A DNA stretch of 64,000 nucleotides from Desulfonauticus sp. (GCA_030950395.1 JAUZRP010000070.1:33829-97828), one strand, 5' to 3'; shown: positions 1 through 9,258, counted from the stretch's first letter. Notes: a model not told the origin generated them from the sequence alone. Program-made: numbers and translations.

Positions 1-410
1 AAGTACCTCCCTTTGTTGCTGCTGTTACTGCTATGAGTATTTGTTATGGTGCCTACATGGGAGAGGTTTTTAGAGCTGGTATAGAATCAATAGACAAAGG
101 ACAAACAGAGGCAGCCCGCTCTCTTGGCTTTAACACCAAACAAACCATGTTTTACGTTATAATTCCTCAAGCCATGCGAACTATTTTGCCTCCTGTTGGC
201 AATGAATTTATTGCCCTCTTAAAAGACACGTCTTTAGTGTCTATATTAGCAGTAGGAGATTTGCTTAGACGAGGACGAGAGTTTGCTACAGAAAGTTTTG
301 CCTATTTTGAAACCTATACCATGGTTGCCTTGATTTATCTACTTATTACTTTATTGTTATCTAAACTCGTAAGTATTACAGAAGAAAAGATGAGGCCTTA
401 TGACAACTAA
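1..410 (+). CDS. Polar amino-acid ABC transporter permease (3' part)
   Basis: The gene is cut by the window start: the reading frame is open from base 3 and there is no start codon with a ribosome site. The visible part begins with V-P-P-F-V-A-A-V-T and continues with the conserved [11 protein letters not shown] segment. This segment and the EAARSLG loop (the EAA motif that docks on the ATPase) are typical of HisM/GlnP-family inner-membrane permeases for polar amino acids. At least two hydrophobic segments follow. The last 11 bases overlap the next gene, the ATPase, so the two are translationally coupled. The substrate cannot be read from this fragment. The binding protein is presumably encoded upstream of the window. 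Confidence 0.9.
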   Translation, partial: VPPFVAAVTAMSICYGAYMGEVFRAGIESIDKGQTEAARSLGFNTKQTMFYVIIPQAMRTILPPVGNEFIALLKDTSLVSILAVGDLLRRGREFATESFAYFETYTMVALIYLLITLLLSKLVSITEEKMRPYDN

Positions 411-1140
411 TAACTACATCATAGACATTCAACATGTTTATAAATTTTTCAACAACCTTGTTGCCTTAAAAAATATTTCCCTCCAGATTAAACCCACAGA
501 AAAAGTAGTTATTTTAGGACCAAGTGGGTCAGGAAAATCAACTTTGCTGCGAACCATAAACAGGTTAGAAAAAATAGACAGAGGGAAAATATTTGTAAAT
601 GGTCAAGATATTACCCACCCAAAATGTGATATTAACAAAATACGAATGGAAGTTGGGATGGTGTTTCAAAATTTCAACTTATTTCCTCATAAAACAGTAC
701 TTCAAAACATAACTATGGCTCCAATTAAGCTCAAAAAAATCCCTGAAAATGAAGCTAACGAATTAGCTATTTCTTTGTTAAAAAAAGTTGGGATAGAAGA
801 TAAAGCCCACGTTTATCCAGGACAGCTCTCAGGAGGCCAACAACAACGAGTAGCTATTGCTAGGGCCTTGGCTATGCAACCCAAAGTAATGCTCTTTGAC
901 GAACCAACTTCAGCTCTAGATCCAGAAATGATTGGAGAAGTCCTAGACGTAATGGTTAACCTGGCTAAAGAAGGCATGACCATGGTCGTGGTGACTCACG
1001 AAATGGGGTTTGCCAAAGAAGTCGCAGATAGAATAGTCTTTATGGATGCAGGAGAAATTCTGGAACAAGGCACTCCAGATCATTTTTTTAACAATCCCAA
1101 CCACCCAAGAGCAAAACAATTTTTAAGCCAAATTTTATAG
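400..1140 (+). CDS. glnQ: Polar amino-acid ABC transporter ATP-binding protein
   Basis: This 246-residue protein is the ATPase partner of the preceding permease and powers amino-acid import at the cytoplasmic face. It has Walker [10 protein letters not shown] at residues 40-48, the Q-loop near VFQNFNLFP, the signature LSGGQQQR at 143-150, Walker B with D167/E168, and the switch histidine H200. Its length and motif set match the GlnQ/HisP family. The start ATG lies inside the permease 3' end. The symbol glnQ reflects the family. Glutamine specificity is not shown by the sequence. Confidence 0.93.
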   Translation: MTTNNYIIDIQHVYKFFNNLVALKNISLQIKPTEKVVILGPSGSGKSTLLRTINRLEKIDRGKIFVNGQDITHPKCDINKIRMEVGMVFQNFNLFPHKTVLQNITMAPIKLKKIPENEANELAISLLKKVGIEDKAHVYPGQLSGGQQQRVAIARALAMQPKVMLFDEPTSALDPEMIGEVLDVMVNLAKEGMTMVVVTHEMGFAKEVADRIVFMDAGEILEQGTPDHFFNNPNHPRAKQFLSQIL

Positions 1141-1366
1141 CCCAAACTTTAATAGAGAAGTAACTTAAATAGCTATATAAATAAAATTCTTCATAAATTT
1201 TGTTACTAAAAAAACTTTCTCTTCCCTATTTAGCTAGCCTATTCAGTTTTACACTATTTGTTATTTGGCTGGCTTAATCCTGAGGCCGATATAAAACTTC
1301 TTTACAAAATCTAAAGTTTTTGCTTATTAAAAAATAGTTATAGCTAAAAATTAATTGAGGGAAGAG
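1141..1366. other. AT-rich intergenic spacer, no feature recognised
   Basis: 226 bases between the ABC ATPase and the HIT gene. I found no convincing hairpin followed by a T run and no good -35/-10 pair. A ribosome site (GAGG at 1357-1360) belongs to the next gene. Confidence 0.5.
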
Positions 1367-1849
1367 ATGTACACCTTATGGGCCCCATGGAGAATTGAAT
1401 ATATTTTAGGACCAAAACCTGACGAATGTGTATTTTGTATACCAAAACACCATGAAGAAGACGAAAAGAGACTCATCTTATACAGAGCAAAGTATTGTTT
1501 TGTAATCATGAACAAATTTCCTTACATGAGTGGACATATCATGGTGACTCCTTACAGACACGTTTCTTGTATCACTGAACTAAGCCAGGAAGAACACGAA
1601 GAAATAATGAGTTATCTTAAAACATGTACCCAGATTTTAAAAAAAGCCTTAAATCCCAAGGGCTTAAATATTGGCCTAAATATTGGAGAAGCAGCAGGAG
1701 CTGGTATAAAAGAACACCTTCACTTTCATCTAGTGCCAAGGTGGATAGGAGACCATTCGTTTATGGCTGTTTGCTCAGAAACTATGGTCTTACCAGAGCA
1801 TTTACAAAAAACTTATAATAAACTAAAGGCTTATTTTAATCAAATCTAA
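1367..1849 (+). CDS. HIT family nucleotide hydrolase/transferase
   Basis: This 160-residue histidine-triad protein is a nucleotide-binding hydrolase or AMP transferase. The family acts on dinucleoside polyphosphates and nucleotidyl phosphates; the exact substrate is unknown. The catalytic triad is seen as HLHFH at residues 117-121, inside KEHLHFHLVPRW. An N-terminal ECVFC gives a CxxC pair that may bind zinc, as in many long bacterial HIT proteins that begin LWAPWR. I chose the ATG at 1367 over a TTG at 1355 because GAGG lies six bases upstream of the ATG and includes part of the TTG-started extension. It is a single gene with its own spacer on both sides. Confidence 0.9.
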   Translation: MYTLWAPWRIEYILGPKPDECVFCIPKHHEEDEKRLILYRAKYCFVIMNKFPYMSGHIMVTPYRHVSCITELSQEEHEEIMSYLKTCTQILKKALNPKGLNIGLNIGEAAGAGIKEHLHFHLVPRWIGDHSFMAVCSETMVLPEHLQKTYNKLKAYFNQI

Positions 1850-1925
1850 ACATTAATTTAACCTTAAAGTCTTAGGTTTGATTAACACAAACTTAAACTA
1901 AAAACTAAAAAAAAGGGGTAAAGCC

Positions 1926-2285
1926 ATGCGCTATGTAAAAATTATCTTTTTTGTTATTTTATTCTTTTTTTCCATTCTTTTTTTCATTCAAAATAACGAA
2001 CTTATAACCAGCAGTATCTCTTTAAAATTGGAATTTTTAGGCTTTGCTATATCCAGTCCTGCTATTCCTCTTTATCTCCTAGTTCTTAGTTCTTTTGTGC
2101 TAGGTGCTTTTGTTACTGTTCTCTACTTGCTTTCAGACAGGATAAAAATAGGTTCCCAGTTAAAAGAAGCCCGTAAAAAGATAAAAGAACTGGAAAAAGA
2201 ATTATCTTCTCTTAGAAACATTCCTTTAAACGAAAATGACTATAACGTGAGCTCAAATAACGAGCCAGAGGCTCAACAAAGCTAG
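1926..2285 (+). CDS. lapA: LapA domain membrane protein
   Basis: This 119-residue inner-membrane protein has two membrane segments, about residues 4-21 and 45-70, followed by a charged helical coiled coil rich in K/E and a polar tail. This is the architecture of LapA (DUF1049). In enterobacteria LapA works with LapB to control LPS synthesis by tuning LpxC degradation. The following gene is a clear lapB, which supports the call. A GGGG-type ribosome site lies just before the ATG. Confidence 0.85.
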   Translation: MRYVKIIFFVILFFFSILFFIQNNELITSSISLKLEFLGFAISSPAIPLYLLVLSSFVLGAFVTVLYLLSDRIKIGSQLKEARKKIKELEKELSSLRNIPLNENDYNVSSNNEPEAQQS

Positions 2286-2286
2286 T

Positions 2287-2319
2287 AATCACTAATTGGG
2301 TTATTTGTTATTGGTGATT
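2287..2319 (+). repeat. Hairpin carrying AATCACTAATT-type palindrome
   Basis: AATCACTAAT at 2287-2296 pairs with ATTGGTGATT at 2310-2319 (9 of 10 positions), with a loop of 13 bases. It lies right after the lapA stop and before lapB. No T run follows, so it is more likely an RNA stability hairpin or a copy of the short palindromic repeat also seen near 13.7, 14.9, 39.0 and 54.8 kb. Confidence 0.45.
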
Positions 2320-2349
2320 TGATGATCTAAAAATATTAAACTATAGAAA

Positions 2350-3438
2350 ATGAATATATTCAAAAAACTTTTTTCTAGAAAAAAAATAGACATTTTTCCA
2401 GAGCAACTTAATACAGAAGGCTATTTGCCCTCCACTGCAGATACGCTTACTGCTATCAAACAATTAAGTGAAGCTGTCAAAGATAATCCAGACTCCATAG
2501 AATTATATCTAGCTCTGGGCAATTTGATTAGAGCTCAAAGCGAATTTGAACGAGCTATTCTTATTCGTCAAAGTATTATTGCCAGACCTAATATTTCCCC
2601 TGTCCTAAAGGCACGCGCTTGGTATGAATTGGGGATAGATTATAAAAGGGCTGGTCTCATAGACAGAGCCGTCCAGGCCCTTCAAGAAGCCAGGAAAATT
2701 GCGGGAGACAACTCCAACATTCTTGAAGCCCTAGCCAAAATTTATGCCCAAAGCCACGACTTTAAACAAGCAGTTTATTATTATCACAAGTTAAACCACT
2801 ATAAAGCTGAAGCTCATTATCTGGTGAAGTGGTCCCAAACCCTGGATCTACCTCAAAAAATAAAATTAATAAAAAAAGCTCTAAATATTTATCCCAAAAG
2901 TCCAGAAGCCTGGCTAGAACTTTTATTAACTAATTGGCAAACTAACAATCCTAAAGAGTTCAAAAATAACTTCCACACAGCAATCTACTCTGCTCCTAAG
3001 CACAAAGACTTTATTATTTTAGAGGGTTTGTATGAAGCTCTAAAACATAAAACTGACGAACCTCAAGCTCTACAGGACTTTATTTTAATCATGGAGGAAG
3101 TTTTGGCCAATAAACCTACTGTTCTAAATAATTATTACAACGCTCTATTTTTAATCTTAATTAAAGAACAAGAGCAGGCAAGGACCTGGTTAGAAAAATC
3201 CTTAATCCTAAACAACAATTTCTGGCCAGCCAGATTAATATTGCTCCAATTAGACGTCCCAACCCAACAACTGTCTGACAATTTTAAGGCTCACCTAGAA
3301 TTTTTTATCCAACACTTCCTCCAGGCTAAATTTTTTATCTGCGAACAATGTGGTTTAAAAAGAAAATCTCTATTTTTCTTATGTCCCAGATGTTCGGCCT
3401 GGCATTCCATAGCCTTTTACACGTCCTTACATGAGTAA
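2350..3438 (+). CDS. lapB: LPS assembly protein B, TPR plus rubredoxin-like domain
   Basis: This 362-residue protein consists of tandem tetratricopeptide repeats (about residues 45-310) and a C-terminal metal-binding domain with C331-x2-C334 and C345-x2-C348, ending with the W-H pattern of LapB (formerly YciM). LapB recruits LpxC to FtsH for degradation and links LPS synthesis to export. The lapA-lapB order supports this. Unlike E. coli LapB, which starts with a membrane anchor, this protein begins with a basic soluble stretch (KKLFSRKK), so membrane attachment would depend on LapA or on the basic patch. Its end overlaps mutS by 8 bases. Confidence 0.87.
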   Translation: MNIFKKLFSRKKIDIFPEQLNTEGYLPSTADTLTAIKQLSEAVKDNPDSIELYLALGNLIRAQSEFERAILIRQSIIARPNISPVLKARAWYELGIDYKRAGLIDRAVQALQEARKIAGDNSNILEALAKIYAQSHDFKQAVYYYHKLNHYKAEAHYLVKWSQTLDLPQKIKLIKKALNIYPKSPEAWLELLLTNWQTNNPKEFKNNFHTAIYSAPKHKDFIILEGLYEALKHKTDEPQALQDFILIMEEVLANKPTVLNNYYNALFLILIKEQEQARTWLEKSLILNNNFWPARLILLQLDVPTQQLSDNFKAHLEFFIQHFLQAKFFICEQCGLKRKSLFFLCPRCSAWHSIAFYTSLHE

Positions 3439-6076
3439 AACAAATCTTACTTACTCCAATATCAAACTTACCCCCATGTTAGAGCAATACCTGGGGATAA
3501 AAAAAGAGTATCAGGATTGCTTATTATTTTTTCGCATGGGCGATTTTTACGAACTTTTTTTTCAAGACGCGGAGATAGCAGCAAGAGAATTGCAAATTGC
3601 CCTAACATCACGCAATCCCAAAGCAGACCTAAAAGTCCCCATGTGTGGAGTTCCTCATCATGCTGTTTCCGAATACCTAAAAAAACTTTTAAAAAAGGGC
3701 TATAAAATAGCCCTTTGCGATCAGATAGAAGACCCCAAGCAAGCAAAAAAAATCGTAAAAAGAGCGGTCACCAGAGTATTTACTCCTGGAACTATAGTAG
3801 AAGATTTAAACCTAGAATCCAAAGACAATAATTATCTAGTATCCTTGTTCTGGGACAGAAAACAATCCAAAGGAGCCATTGCCTGGGCAGATTTTTCCAC
3901 TGGCTCCTGGAGCGGTTTACAAACCAATACCCTTGAAGAAATCTGGCAATGGTTAATCAAATTAGATCCTACCGAAATACTTATCCCTGATACCTTTGAA
4001 TTGCCTGATTCTATTGTCATTTTGTTTAAAAATAAAATCAGAAAACTATCCACCCTAACCTACTACTCTCTCCATAAAGCCAAAAACTTAATCTGCCAAA
4101 CAGAGCAAGTAAATTCTCTATCTGTTTTAGATCTTGAGGACAAACCAGAATTAATCAAAGCCTGTGGCAGTATTTTGTATTATCACTTACAAACTCAAAA
4201 AGATGCTAGCTTTCACCTCCATTCTTTTCAAGTATTAACTCCCACTAGTTATTTAATTTTAGACGAAATAACTGAAAAAAATTTGGAACTCTTTACTCTT
4301 TTAAACGGGCAAAAGGGATCAGGCACTTTAATTCACGTCTTGGATAACACGCTTACCCCCATGGGGGGAAGACTTCTAAAAACCCGTCTTTCCAGACCAT
4401 GGAAAAATCTAAAGACTATTCGTTTACATCAAGAAGTTGTTAATTTTTTTTTTCAAAACGACGAACTTAGAACAAACTTACGAACTTTGCTTGACAAAAT
4501 TTACGATCTGGAACGTCTAGCCATCCGAATTTTTTTAGGCCGCACCAACCCTAAAGACTTCGTAGCCCTAAGACAAACCCTCAAAATTTTACCTAACATC
4601 CAAACCACTCTAAATACTCAAAAAGAACTTCCTGCTTTATTAAAAAAACTTTCCCAAAATCTAGATCCTTTAGAAGACATTCAACAACTCTTACACAAAG
4701 CAATTCTAGATAATCCCTCTCCCCTAACCACAGAGGGCAATATCTTTAAGCAAGGATTTGACCAGGAATTGGACGAACTCATAGAATTAACTGAACATAG
4801 TGAACAAAAATTAAAAGAATTACTTCAGCAAGAACGAACCAAACACGACTTGCCCCAGCTAAAACTGGGTTATAACAAAGTGTTTGGCTATTATTTAGAA
4901 CTGAGTAAAGTCCATAAAGATAAAATCCCAGATTATTTCGAACGCAAACAAACTCTGGTTAATACAGAACGATACATTACCCCTCAGCTCAAAGAACTAG
5001 AAGATAAAATTTTAGCTGCTAGTGAAAAAAGAAAATTAAAAGAATACGAATTATTTGTTTCTTTAAGACAAATCCTGGCTAAAGAAAAAGAACGTTTTCT
5101 AAAAATGGCCCAAAACATTGCGGACCTGGATTACTGGCAGTCACTGGCAGAAACGGCCAGAAAATGGTCATGGACCAAACCAGAAATAGAAGACAGCCAA
5201 ATTCTTTATATAAAACAAGGACGCCATCCCAGTATTGAGCAAGTGATTGGAAAAAATAACTACATACCCAACGACGTATACTTTCCTCCCAATACCCATC
5301 TTTTACTTATCACAGGACCGAACATGGCTGGTAAATCTACTGTGCTTAGACAAACGGCAATCATTTGTATTTTAGCCCAAATGGGCTCATTTGTGCCAGC
5401 TCAAGAAGCCAAAATAGGACTTGTAGATAGAATCTTTTCTCGAGTAGGTGCTTCCGATAATCTAGCCCAGGGACAATCAACCTTTATGGTAGAAATGACA
5501 GAAACAGCCAGAATACTGCGCTTAGCCACTAAAAAAAGCCTGGTTATTTTAGATGAAATAGGTAGAGGCACAAGTACGTTTGACGGTATGTCTCTAGCCT
5601 GGGCCGTAGCAGAAGAACTTAGCAAAAAACAAATAAGAACCCTATTTGCCACTCATTATCACGAATTAACCCAATTAGAAAGCGAATATTCCAACATTAA
5701 AAATTTTAACATTGCGGTCCAGGAATGGAAAGGAGATATTATCTTTTTGCGTAAACTAGTCCCTGGCCCTGCAGACAAAAGTTATGGTATTGAAGTAGCC
5801 AAACTAGCAGGCATTCCCAAACCTGTTATTGCCAGAGCAAAAGAAATTCTCTCTGCTTTGGAAAAAAAAGAGGCTGAAATTCAAAAAAGAATCATCCAAA
5901 AAAATCTATTATCCTTTATCCAGCCCTTAAATTCTGAGCACCAAAAAACACCACCTCCAGATAATTGCATCCTTCAAGAGTTGTCAAAACTAGACATCAA
6001 CAGTATAACCCCCCTTGAAGCACTAAATATTTTACACAAATGGAAAAAAAAATTTTGGGGGAAAAATGAGAACTAA
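3431..6076 (+). CDS. mutS: DNA mismatch repair protein MutS
   Basis: This 881-residue MutS recognises mismatches and starts mismatch repair with MutL. The N-terminal mismatch-binding motif is FFRMGDFYELFF, with the Phe-x-Glu mismatch reader. The connector and lever domains follow. The ATPase domain has Walker A GPNMAGKST, the signature region GQSTFMVEM, Walker B VILDEIGRGTSTFDG and ATHYHEL. The C-terminal helix-turn-helix dimer region is present (EALNILHKWK). The length is normal for MutS1. It overlaps lapB by 8 bases at the start and the lipoprotein gene by 11 at the end. No mutL is in the window. Confidence 0.97.
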   Translation: MSKTNLTYSNIKLTPMLEQYLGIKKEYQDCLLFFRMGDFYELFFQDAEIAARELQIALTSRNPKADLKVPMCGVPHHAVSEYLKKLLKKGYKIALCDQIEDPKQAKKIVKRAVTRVFTPGTIVEDLNLESKDNNYLVSLFWDRKQSKGAIAWADFSTGSWSGLQTNTLEEIWQWLIKLDPTEILIPDTFELPDSIVILFKNKIRKLSTLTYYSLHKAKNLICQTEQVNSLSVLDLEDKPELIKACGSILYYHLQTQKDASFHLHSFQVLTPTSYLILDEITEKNLELFTLLNGQKGSGTLIHVLDNTLTPMGGRLLKTRLSRPWKNLKTIRLHQEVVNFFFQNDELRTNLRTLLDKIYDLERLAIRIFLGRTNPKDFVALRQTLKILPNIQTTLNTQKELPALLKKLSQNLDPLEDIQQLLHKAILDNPSPLTTEGNIFKQGFDQELDELIELTEHSEQKLKELLQQERTKHDLPQLKLGYNKVFGYYLELSKVHKDKIPDYFERKQTLVNTERYITPQLKELEDKILAASEKRKLKEYELFVSLRQILAKEKERFLKMAQNIADLDYWQSLAETARKWSWTKPEIEDSQILYIKQGRHPSIEQVIGKNNYIPNDVYFPPNTHLLLITGPNMAGKSTVLRQTAIICILAQMGSFVPAQEAKIGLVDRIFSRVGASDNLAQGQSTFMVEMTETARILRLATKKSLVILDEIGRGTSTFDGMSLAWAVAEELSKKQIRTLFATHYHELTQLESEYSNIKNFNIAVQEWKGDIIFLRKLVPGPADKSYGIEVAKLAGIPKPVIARAKEILSALEKKEAEIQKRIIQKNLLSFIQPLNSEHQKTPPPDNCILQELSKLDINSITPLEALNILHKWKKKFWGKNEN

Positions 6077-6521
6077 ATTATACTCTCTTCTAAGTCTTAT
6101 CTTCACATCTTGTCTAATCTTTGCCTGTGGTGTAAAAAAATGGCCAGAACCAAACCTAAATGCTGATAAATTAAAAGTGGAAATAAAACAGGTGACTATA
6201 ATTACTCCAGACCAATATAAAATAGATTTTTACCTTTATGGTCAGCTAAAAAATTTAAAACAAATTATTGCTCAAATAGAACTAAAAACAGCTGCCCAAT
6301 GTCTATCCTGTCCTTTTACCAATTATCAAGAAAAAAATATACAGGCGTATAGTGTACAACAATTAACTCAAAATAAATATTTAGTTTCCACTATATTAAA
6401 AACCACTAAGGAACAAATTACGAGAATTAGATTAAAAGTGCTCAATAGATATAGGTCGATACAAGCGGCCTATTCTCAAGTTTATACAATAAAAAACCAA
6501 AACCCTTTTCAGGTATTTTAG
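6066..6521 (+). CDS. Small lipoprotein of unknown function
   Basis: This 151-residue protein has a signal peptide and a lipobox LIFAC with the lipidated Cys at position 21, so it is expected in the inner or outer membrane facing the periplasm. The mature start CGVKKWPEPN recalls the short CG-x-K-x-P start of LptM-like lipoproteins. The rest has a predicted beta-rich character that I cannot assign. The gene starts inside the mutS 3' end and lies just before lysA. I do not recognise a domain. LptM-like is a guess from the N-terminus only. Confidence 0.75.
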   Translation: MRTKLYSLLSLIFTSCLIFACGVKKWPEPNLNADKLKVEIKQVTIITPDQYKIDFYLYGQLKNLKQIIAQIELKTAAQCLSCPFTNYQEKNIQAYSVQQLTQNKYLVSTILKTTKEQITRIRLKVLNRYRSIQAAYSQVYTIKNQNPFQVF

Positions 6522-6568
6522 GCTTATTTTCACAACAAATAAACACCTAAAAATTATAGGAGAGGAAG

Positions 6569-7819
6569 ATGCATTATTTTGAGTACAAAAATGGAGAATT
6601 ATACGCAGAAGACGTAAAGGTCCAAGATTTAGTCAAAGAATACGACACTCCTCTTTACATTTACTCTGCAAGAACTTTTAAAAGACATTTTACTGCCTTT
6701 GATTCTGCATTTAAAGAACTGAAACACTTAACTTGCTATTCTGTAAAAGCCAATTCCAATTTGTGTATCTTAAAATTATTGGGACAGATGGGTGCTGGAA
6801 TGGACATAGTATCTGGTGGAGAGCTCTTTCGAGTCTTAAAAGCAGGCATAGATCCCCAAAAAATAGTTTATTCTGGAGTGGGCAAAAGAGAACACGAAAT
6901 AGAAGAAGCTCTCATGGCTGATATTTTAATGTTTAACATAGAATCAGAAGATGAATTAAAAAAAATTAATGAAGTTGCCCAAAGAATGAACACAACCGCC
7001 CGCATAAGCATTAGAATAAACCCAGACGTGGATCCCAAAACTCATCCTTATATTTCCACAGGCCTAAAAAAAAATAAATTTGGTTTAGTAGAAGACATAG
7101 CCTTGCAGGCCTACAAACTGGCTAAAGACCTACCCCATATTCAACCCATTGGCCTGGATTGCCATATTGGGTCTCAGCTCACCTCTATTGATCCTTTTTT
7201 AGACGCTTTGGATAAGATTCTGGAATTTAAAGACAAGTTGTCTGATCTGGATATTGAAATAAAATATCTGGACCTTGGCGGTGGACTGGGCATAACTTAT
7301 GATCAAGAAAATCCACCCCATCCCAGCGAATTTGGCCAGGCGCTTCAACAAAAACTGGCCAACCAAGACCTTACCCTAATTTTAGAACCAGGCCGAGTAA
7401 TTGCTGGTAATGCTGGCATCTTAGTAACTAGAGTTCTTTATAACAAAAAAACCCCAACCAAAAATTTTATTATTGTAGATGCAGCTATGAACGATCTTAT
7501 CAGGCCATCTTTATACAAATCTTATCACAAGATAGCACCTGTGGTCCAAAAAAATAAAACCAACAAAATCGTAGTGGACGTAGTAGGGCCAATTTGCGAG
7601 TCTGGAGACTTCCTGGCTCAAGAAAGAGAACTTCCAGAAATGCAAAGTGGAGAACTATTGGCCATTTTTTCTGCTGGAGCTTATGGTTTTACCATGTCTT
7701 CTCAATACAATTCTCGTCCAAGAGCAGCAGAAATTTTAGTAGATGGTGATAAAATTACTCTAGCCAGAAGAAGAGAAATATACATGGATCTTATTCAACT
7801 AGAAGACAATTGTATCTAA
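6569..7819 (+). CDS. lysA: Diaminopimelate decarboxylase
   Basis: This 416-residue PLP enzyme converts meso-diaminopimelate to L-lysine, the last step of lysine synthesis. The PLP lysine lies in CYSVKANSN near residue 60. The phosphate-binding glycine loop is LDLGGGLGI, and the second active-site stretch is CESGDFLA with the catalytic Cys of the partner subunit. The ending GAYGFTMSSQYNSRPRAAE is typical of the alanine-racemase-fold decarboxylases. AGGAGAGG precedes the ATG by a normal spacing. In this genome it follows mutS and the lipoprotein and is probably co-transcribed with them. Confidence 0.96.
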   Translation: MHYFEYKNGELYAEDVKVQDLVKEYDTPLYIYSARTFKRHFTAFDSAFKELKHLTCYSVKANSNLCILKLLGQMGAGMDIVSGGELFRVLKAGIDPQKIVYSGVGKREHEIEEALMADILMFNIESEDELKKINEVAQRMNTTARISIRINPDVDPKTHPYISTGLKKNKFGLVEDIALQAYKLAKDLPHIQPIGLDCHIGSQLTSIDPFLDALDKILEFKDKLSDLDIEIKYLDLGGGLGITYDQENPPHPSEFGQALQQKLANQDLTLILEPGRVIAGNAGILVTRVLYNKKTPTKNFIIVDAAMNDLIRPSLYKSYHKIAPVVQKNKTNKIVVDVVGPICESGDFLAQERELPEMQSGELLAIFSAGAYGFTMSSQYNSRPRAAEILVDGDKITLARRREIYMDLIQLEDNCI

Positions 7820-7926
7820 AACTCTAACACCAATTAACAACCTTCTTTTTTATAGACGTTGAGTTAAAAATTAAATCTTTAGACTTATTTTAACAAGGTT
7901 TATAAAAAAACAGGAGGGCAAGAGTT

Positions 7927-8397
7927 ATAAAAATAGCATCTAAAATAAAAATTCTGCACGTGGGCAAAGCTAAAAAAAGTTTTTACCGTGAAGCCCAACG
8001 AGAATATTTACAAAAAATAAACAAAATATGTAATATTGAAGATGTAATAATAAAGGATAGCAATAAAAAAGAAATATTTCTTCAGCAAAAGGAAAATGAA
8101 AAAGAAATATTAAATAAACTCGATCCTAAAGATTCCTTAATTTTATTAGACGAACGCGGGAAACTGTTTAAAAGCATAGAATTTAGCAATTTTATCCAAA
8201 AGATATGGAAAATACAAAAAACACCTTGCTTTGTTATAGGAGGACCTTATGGACACAACGAAAGTATAAAACAAAGAGCTCAACACCTAATTTCTTTGTC
8301 GCCCTTAACTTTTACTCATGATCTTGCTTATATATTACTCCTGGAACAAATTTACAGGGCTTTAACAATTATTATAAAACACCCTTATCACCATTAA
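7927..8397 (+). CDS. rlmH: 23S rRNA pseudouridine-1915 N3-methyltransferase, unusual start
   Basis: RlmH is a SPOUT methyltransferase that modifies the decoding-site helix 69 of 23S rRNA. The family pattern is clear: FVIGGPYGHNE forms the SAM-binding knot, and the protein ends with KHPYHH. The N-terminal strand K-I-K-I-L-H-V-G-K matches the family start, but there is no ATG, GTG or TTG before that strand. A perfect AGGAGG sits at 7912-7917, and the codon nine bases later is ATA (7927), which would give 156 residues, the normal length. The first canonical start is GTG at 7960 (145 residues), which cuts off the first strand and has no ribosome site. I annotate from the ATA, with the start uncertain. 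Confidence 0.85.
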   Translation: MKIASKIKILHVGKAKKSFYREAQREYLQKINKICNIEDVIIKDSNKKEIFLQQKENEKEILNKLDPKDSLILLDERGKLFKSIEFSNFIQKIWKIQKTPCFVIGGPYGHNESIKQRAQHLISLSPLTFTHDLAYILLLEQIYRALTIIIKHPYHH

Positions 8398-8447
8398 AAC
8401 TCAAGGTCTGTTTAGTAGAAACAAAAATTATTCTAAAGGAGTAACCT

Positions 8448-8675
8448 ATGTTAAATGAAAAATTTTTAACTGATTTGGAAGAATATTTAAAATCCGGGAG
8501 ATTAGAGGAAGACTTTCAATATTCTTCAGAAGAAAGAAGATTAGAGATCCTGGATTATTTAGAAAGATTAATGGATTTAGCAGACGTAGCCAATGAAGTG
8601 GCTACAAAAATAATTTTTAAAAACTCTCAACTAGGACAACTGTTTAAAAATACTGGGACTAAAGACCAAAAATAA
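8448..8675 (+). CDS. Small acidic protein, unknown
   Basis: This 75-residue acidic, helical protein has an AAAGGAG ribosome site before its ATG. It has no membrane segment and no motif that I recognise. It follows rlmH and is likely in the same transcript. Its last 49 bases overlap the 3' end of rsmG on the other strand, so the two transcripts are convergent and overlapping. The good ribosome site and the normal codon pattern support it as a real gene. Its function is unknown. Confidence 0.7.
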   Translation: MLNEKFLTDLEEYLKSGRLEEDFQYSSEERRLEILDYLERLMDLADVANEVATKIIFKNSQLGQLFKNTGTKDQK

Positions 8676-9241
8676 CGTTTTTTGCTCCCTATAGTGTAGG
8701 CAAACACATCCTCTAATTTCCATTCTCCAGGTAAAGTAGGAGGAGAAGAGAGGTTGGTTAGAATAATTAGCCTTGTTCGTGGACAAGCTAGAGGAAAGGC
8801 AATCTTTAAAACCTCTAAATAAGGTTTAAAAGCTCTTGTAACAATAAAATCAACAGAGAGATAAGCAAGCGGTAAACTTTCTGCTGGCCTATCCAAAACA
8901 AAAGTATTATTCAATTTTAATTGAAATACAACATTTTTTAAAAATGAAATCCTCTTTTTTCTAATCTCAACCAAATAATACAAGCCTTTATCCCAGATTA
9001 ACCTAAAAGGTATCCCAGGCAAACCCGCTCCAGACCCTAAATCCAAAAAAACCTGCTCTTTATCTGAAACCAACTTATCTTTTAAAAATGTAAATAAATA
9101 AAAACTATCCTGAATCAAATAAGTTAAAATATCTTTTTTTGTCTTATAACCAACCAGATTTACTTTCTGGTTCCACTTTAACAACAACTCTAGATATAAA
9201 TCCAATTTTCTTTTTTGTTCCAAATCTAAATTAACGCGCAT
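8627..9241 (-). CDS. rsmG: 16S rRNA m7G527 methyltransferase
   Basis: RsmG (GidB) uses SAM to methylate G527 of 16S rRNA. The SAM-binding motif FLDLGSGAGLPGIP is intact, followed by VEIRKKRISFL and the DFIVTRAF segment typical of the family. About 204 residues is the usual length. I prefer the ATG at 9241 to an in-frame TTG at 9253; neither has a strong ribosome site, and the gene is probably coupled to the acyltransferase that ends at 9259. The C-terminus is antisense to the small acidic protein gene. Confidence 0.93.
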   Translation of the reverse strand: MRVNLDLEQKRKLDLYLELLLKWNQKVNLVGYKTKKDILTYLIQDSFYLFTFLKDKLVSDKEQVFLDLGSGAGLPGIPFRLIWDKGLYYLVEIRKKRISFLKNVVFQLKLNNTFVLDRPAESLPLAYLSVDFIVTRAFKPYLEVLKIAFPLACPRTRLIILTNLSSPPTLPGEWKLEDVFAYTIGSKKRYFWSLVPVFLNSCPS

Positions 9242-9258
9242 ATTGCAAACCAATATTG

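Noticed and set aside
1624..1818. 64-codon frame inside the HIT gene
   Set aside because: Overlaps a conserved gene in another frame without a ribosome site.
6066..6521. Firm call as LptM
   Set aside because: Only the CG-x-K-x-P mature start is similar; the protein is much longer than LptM.
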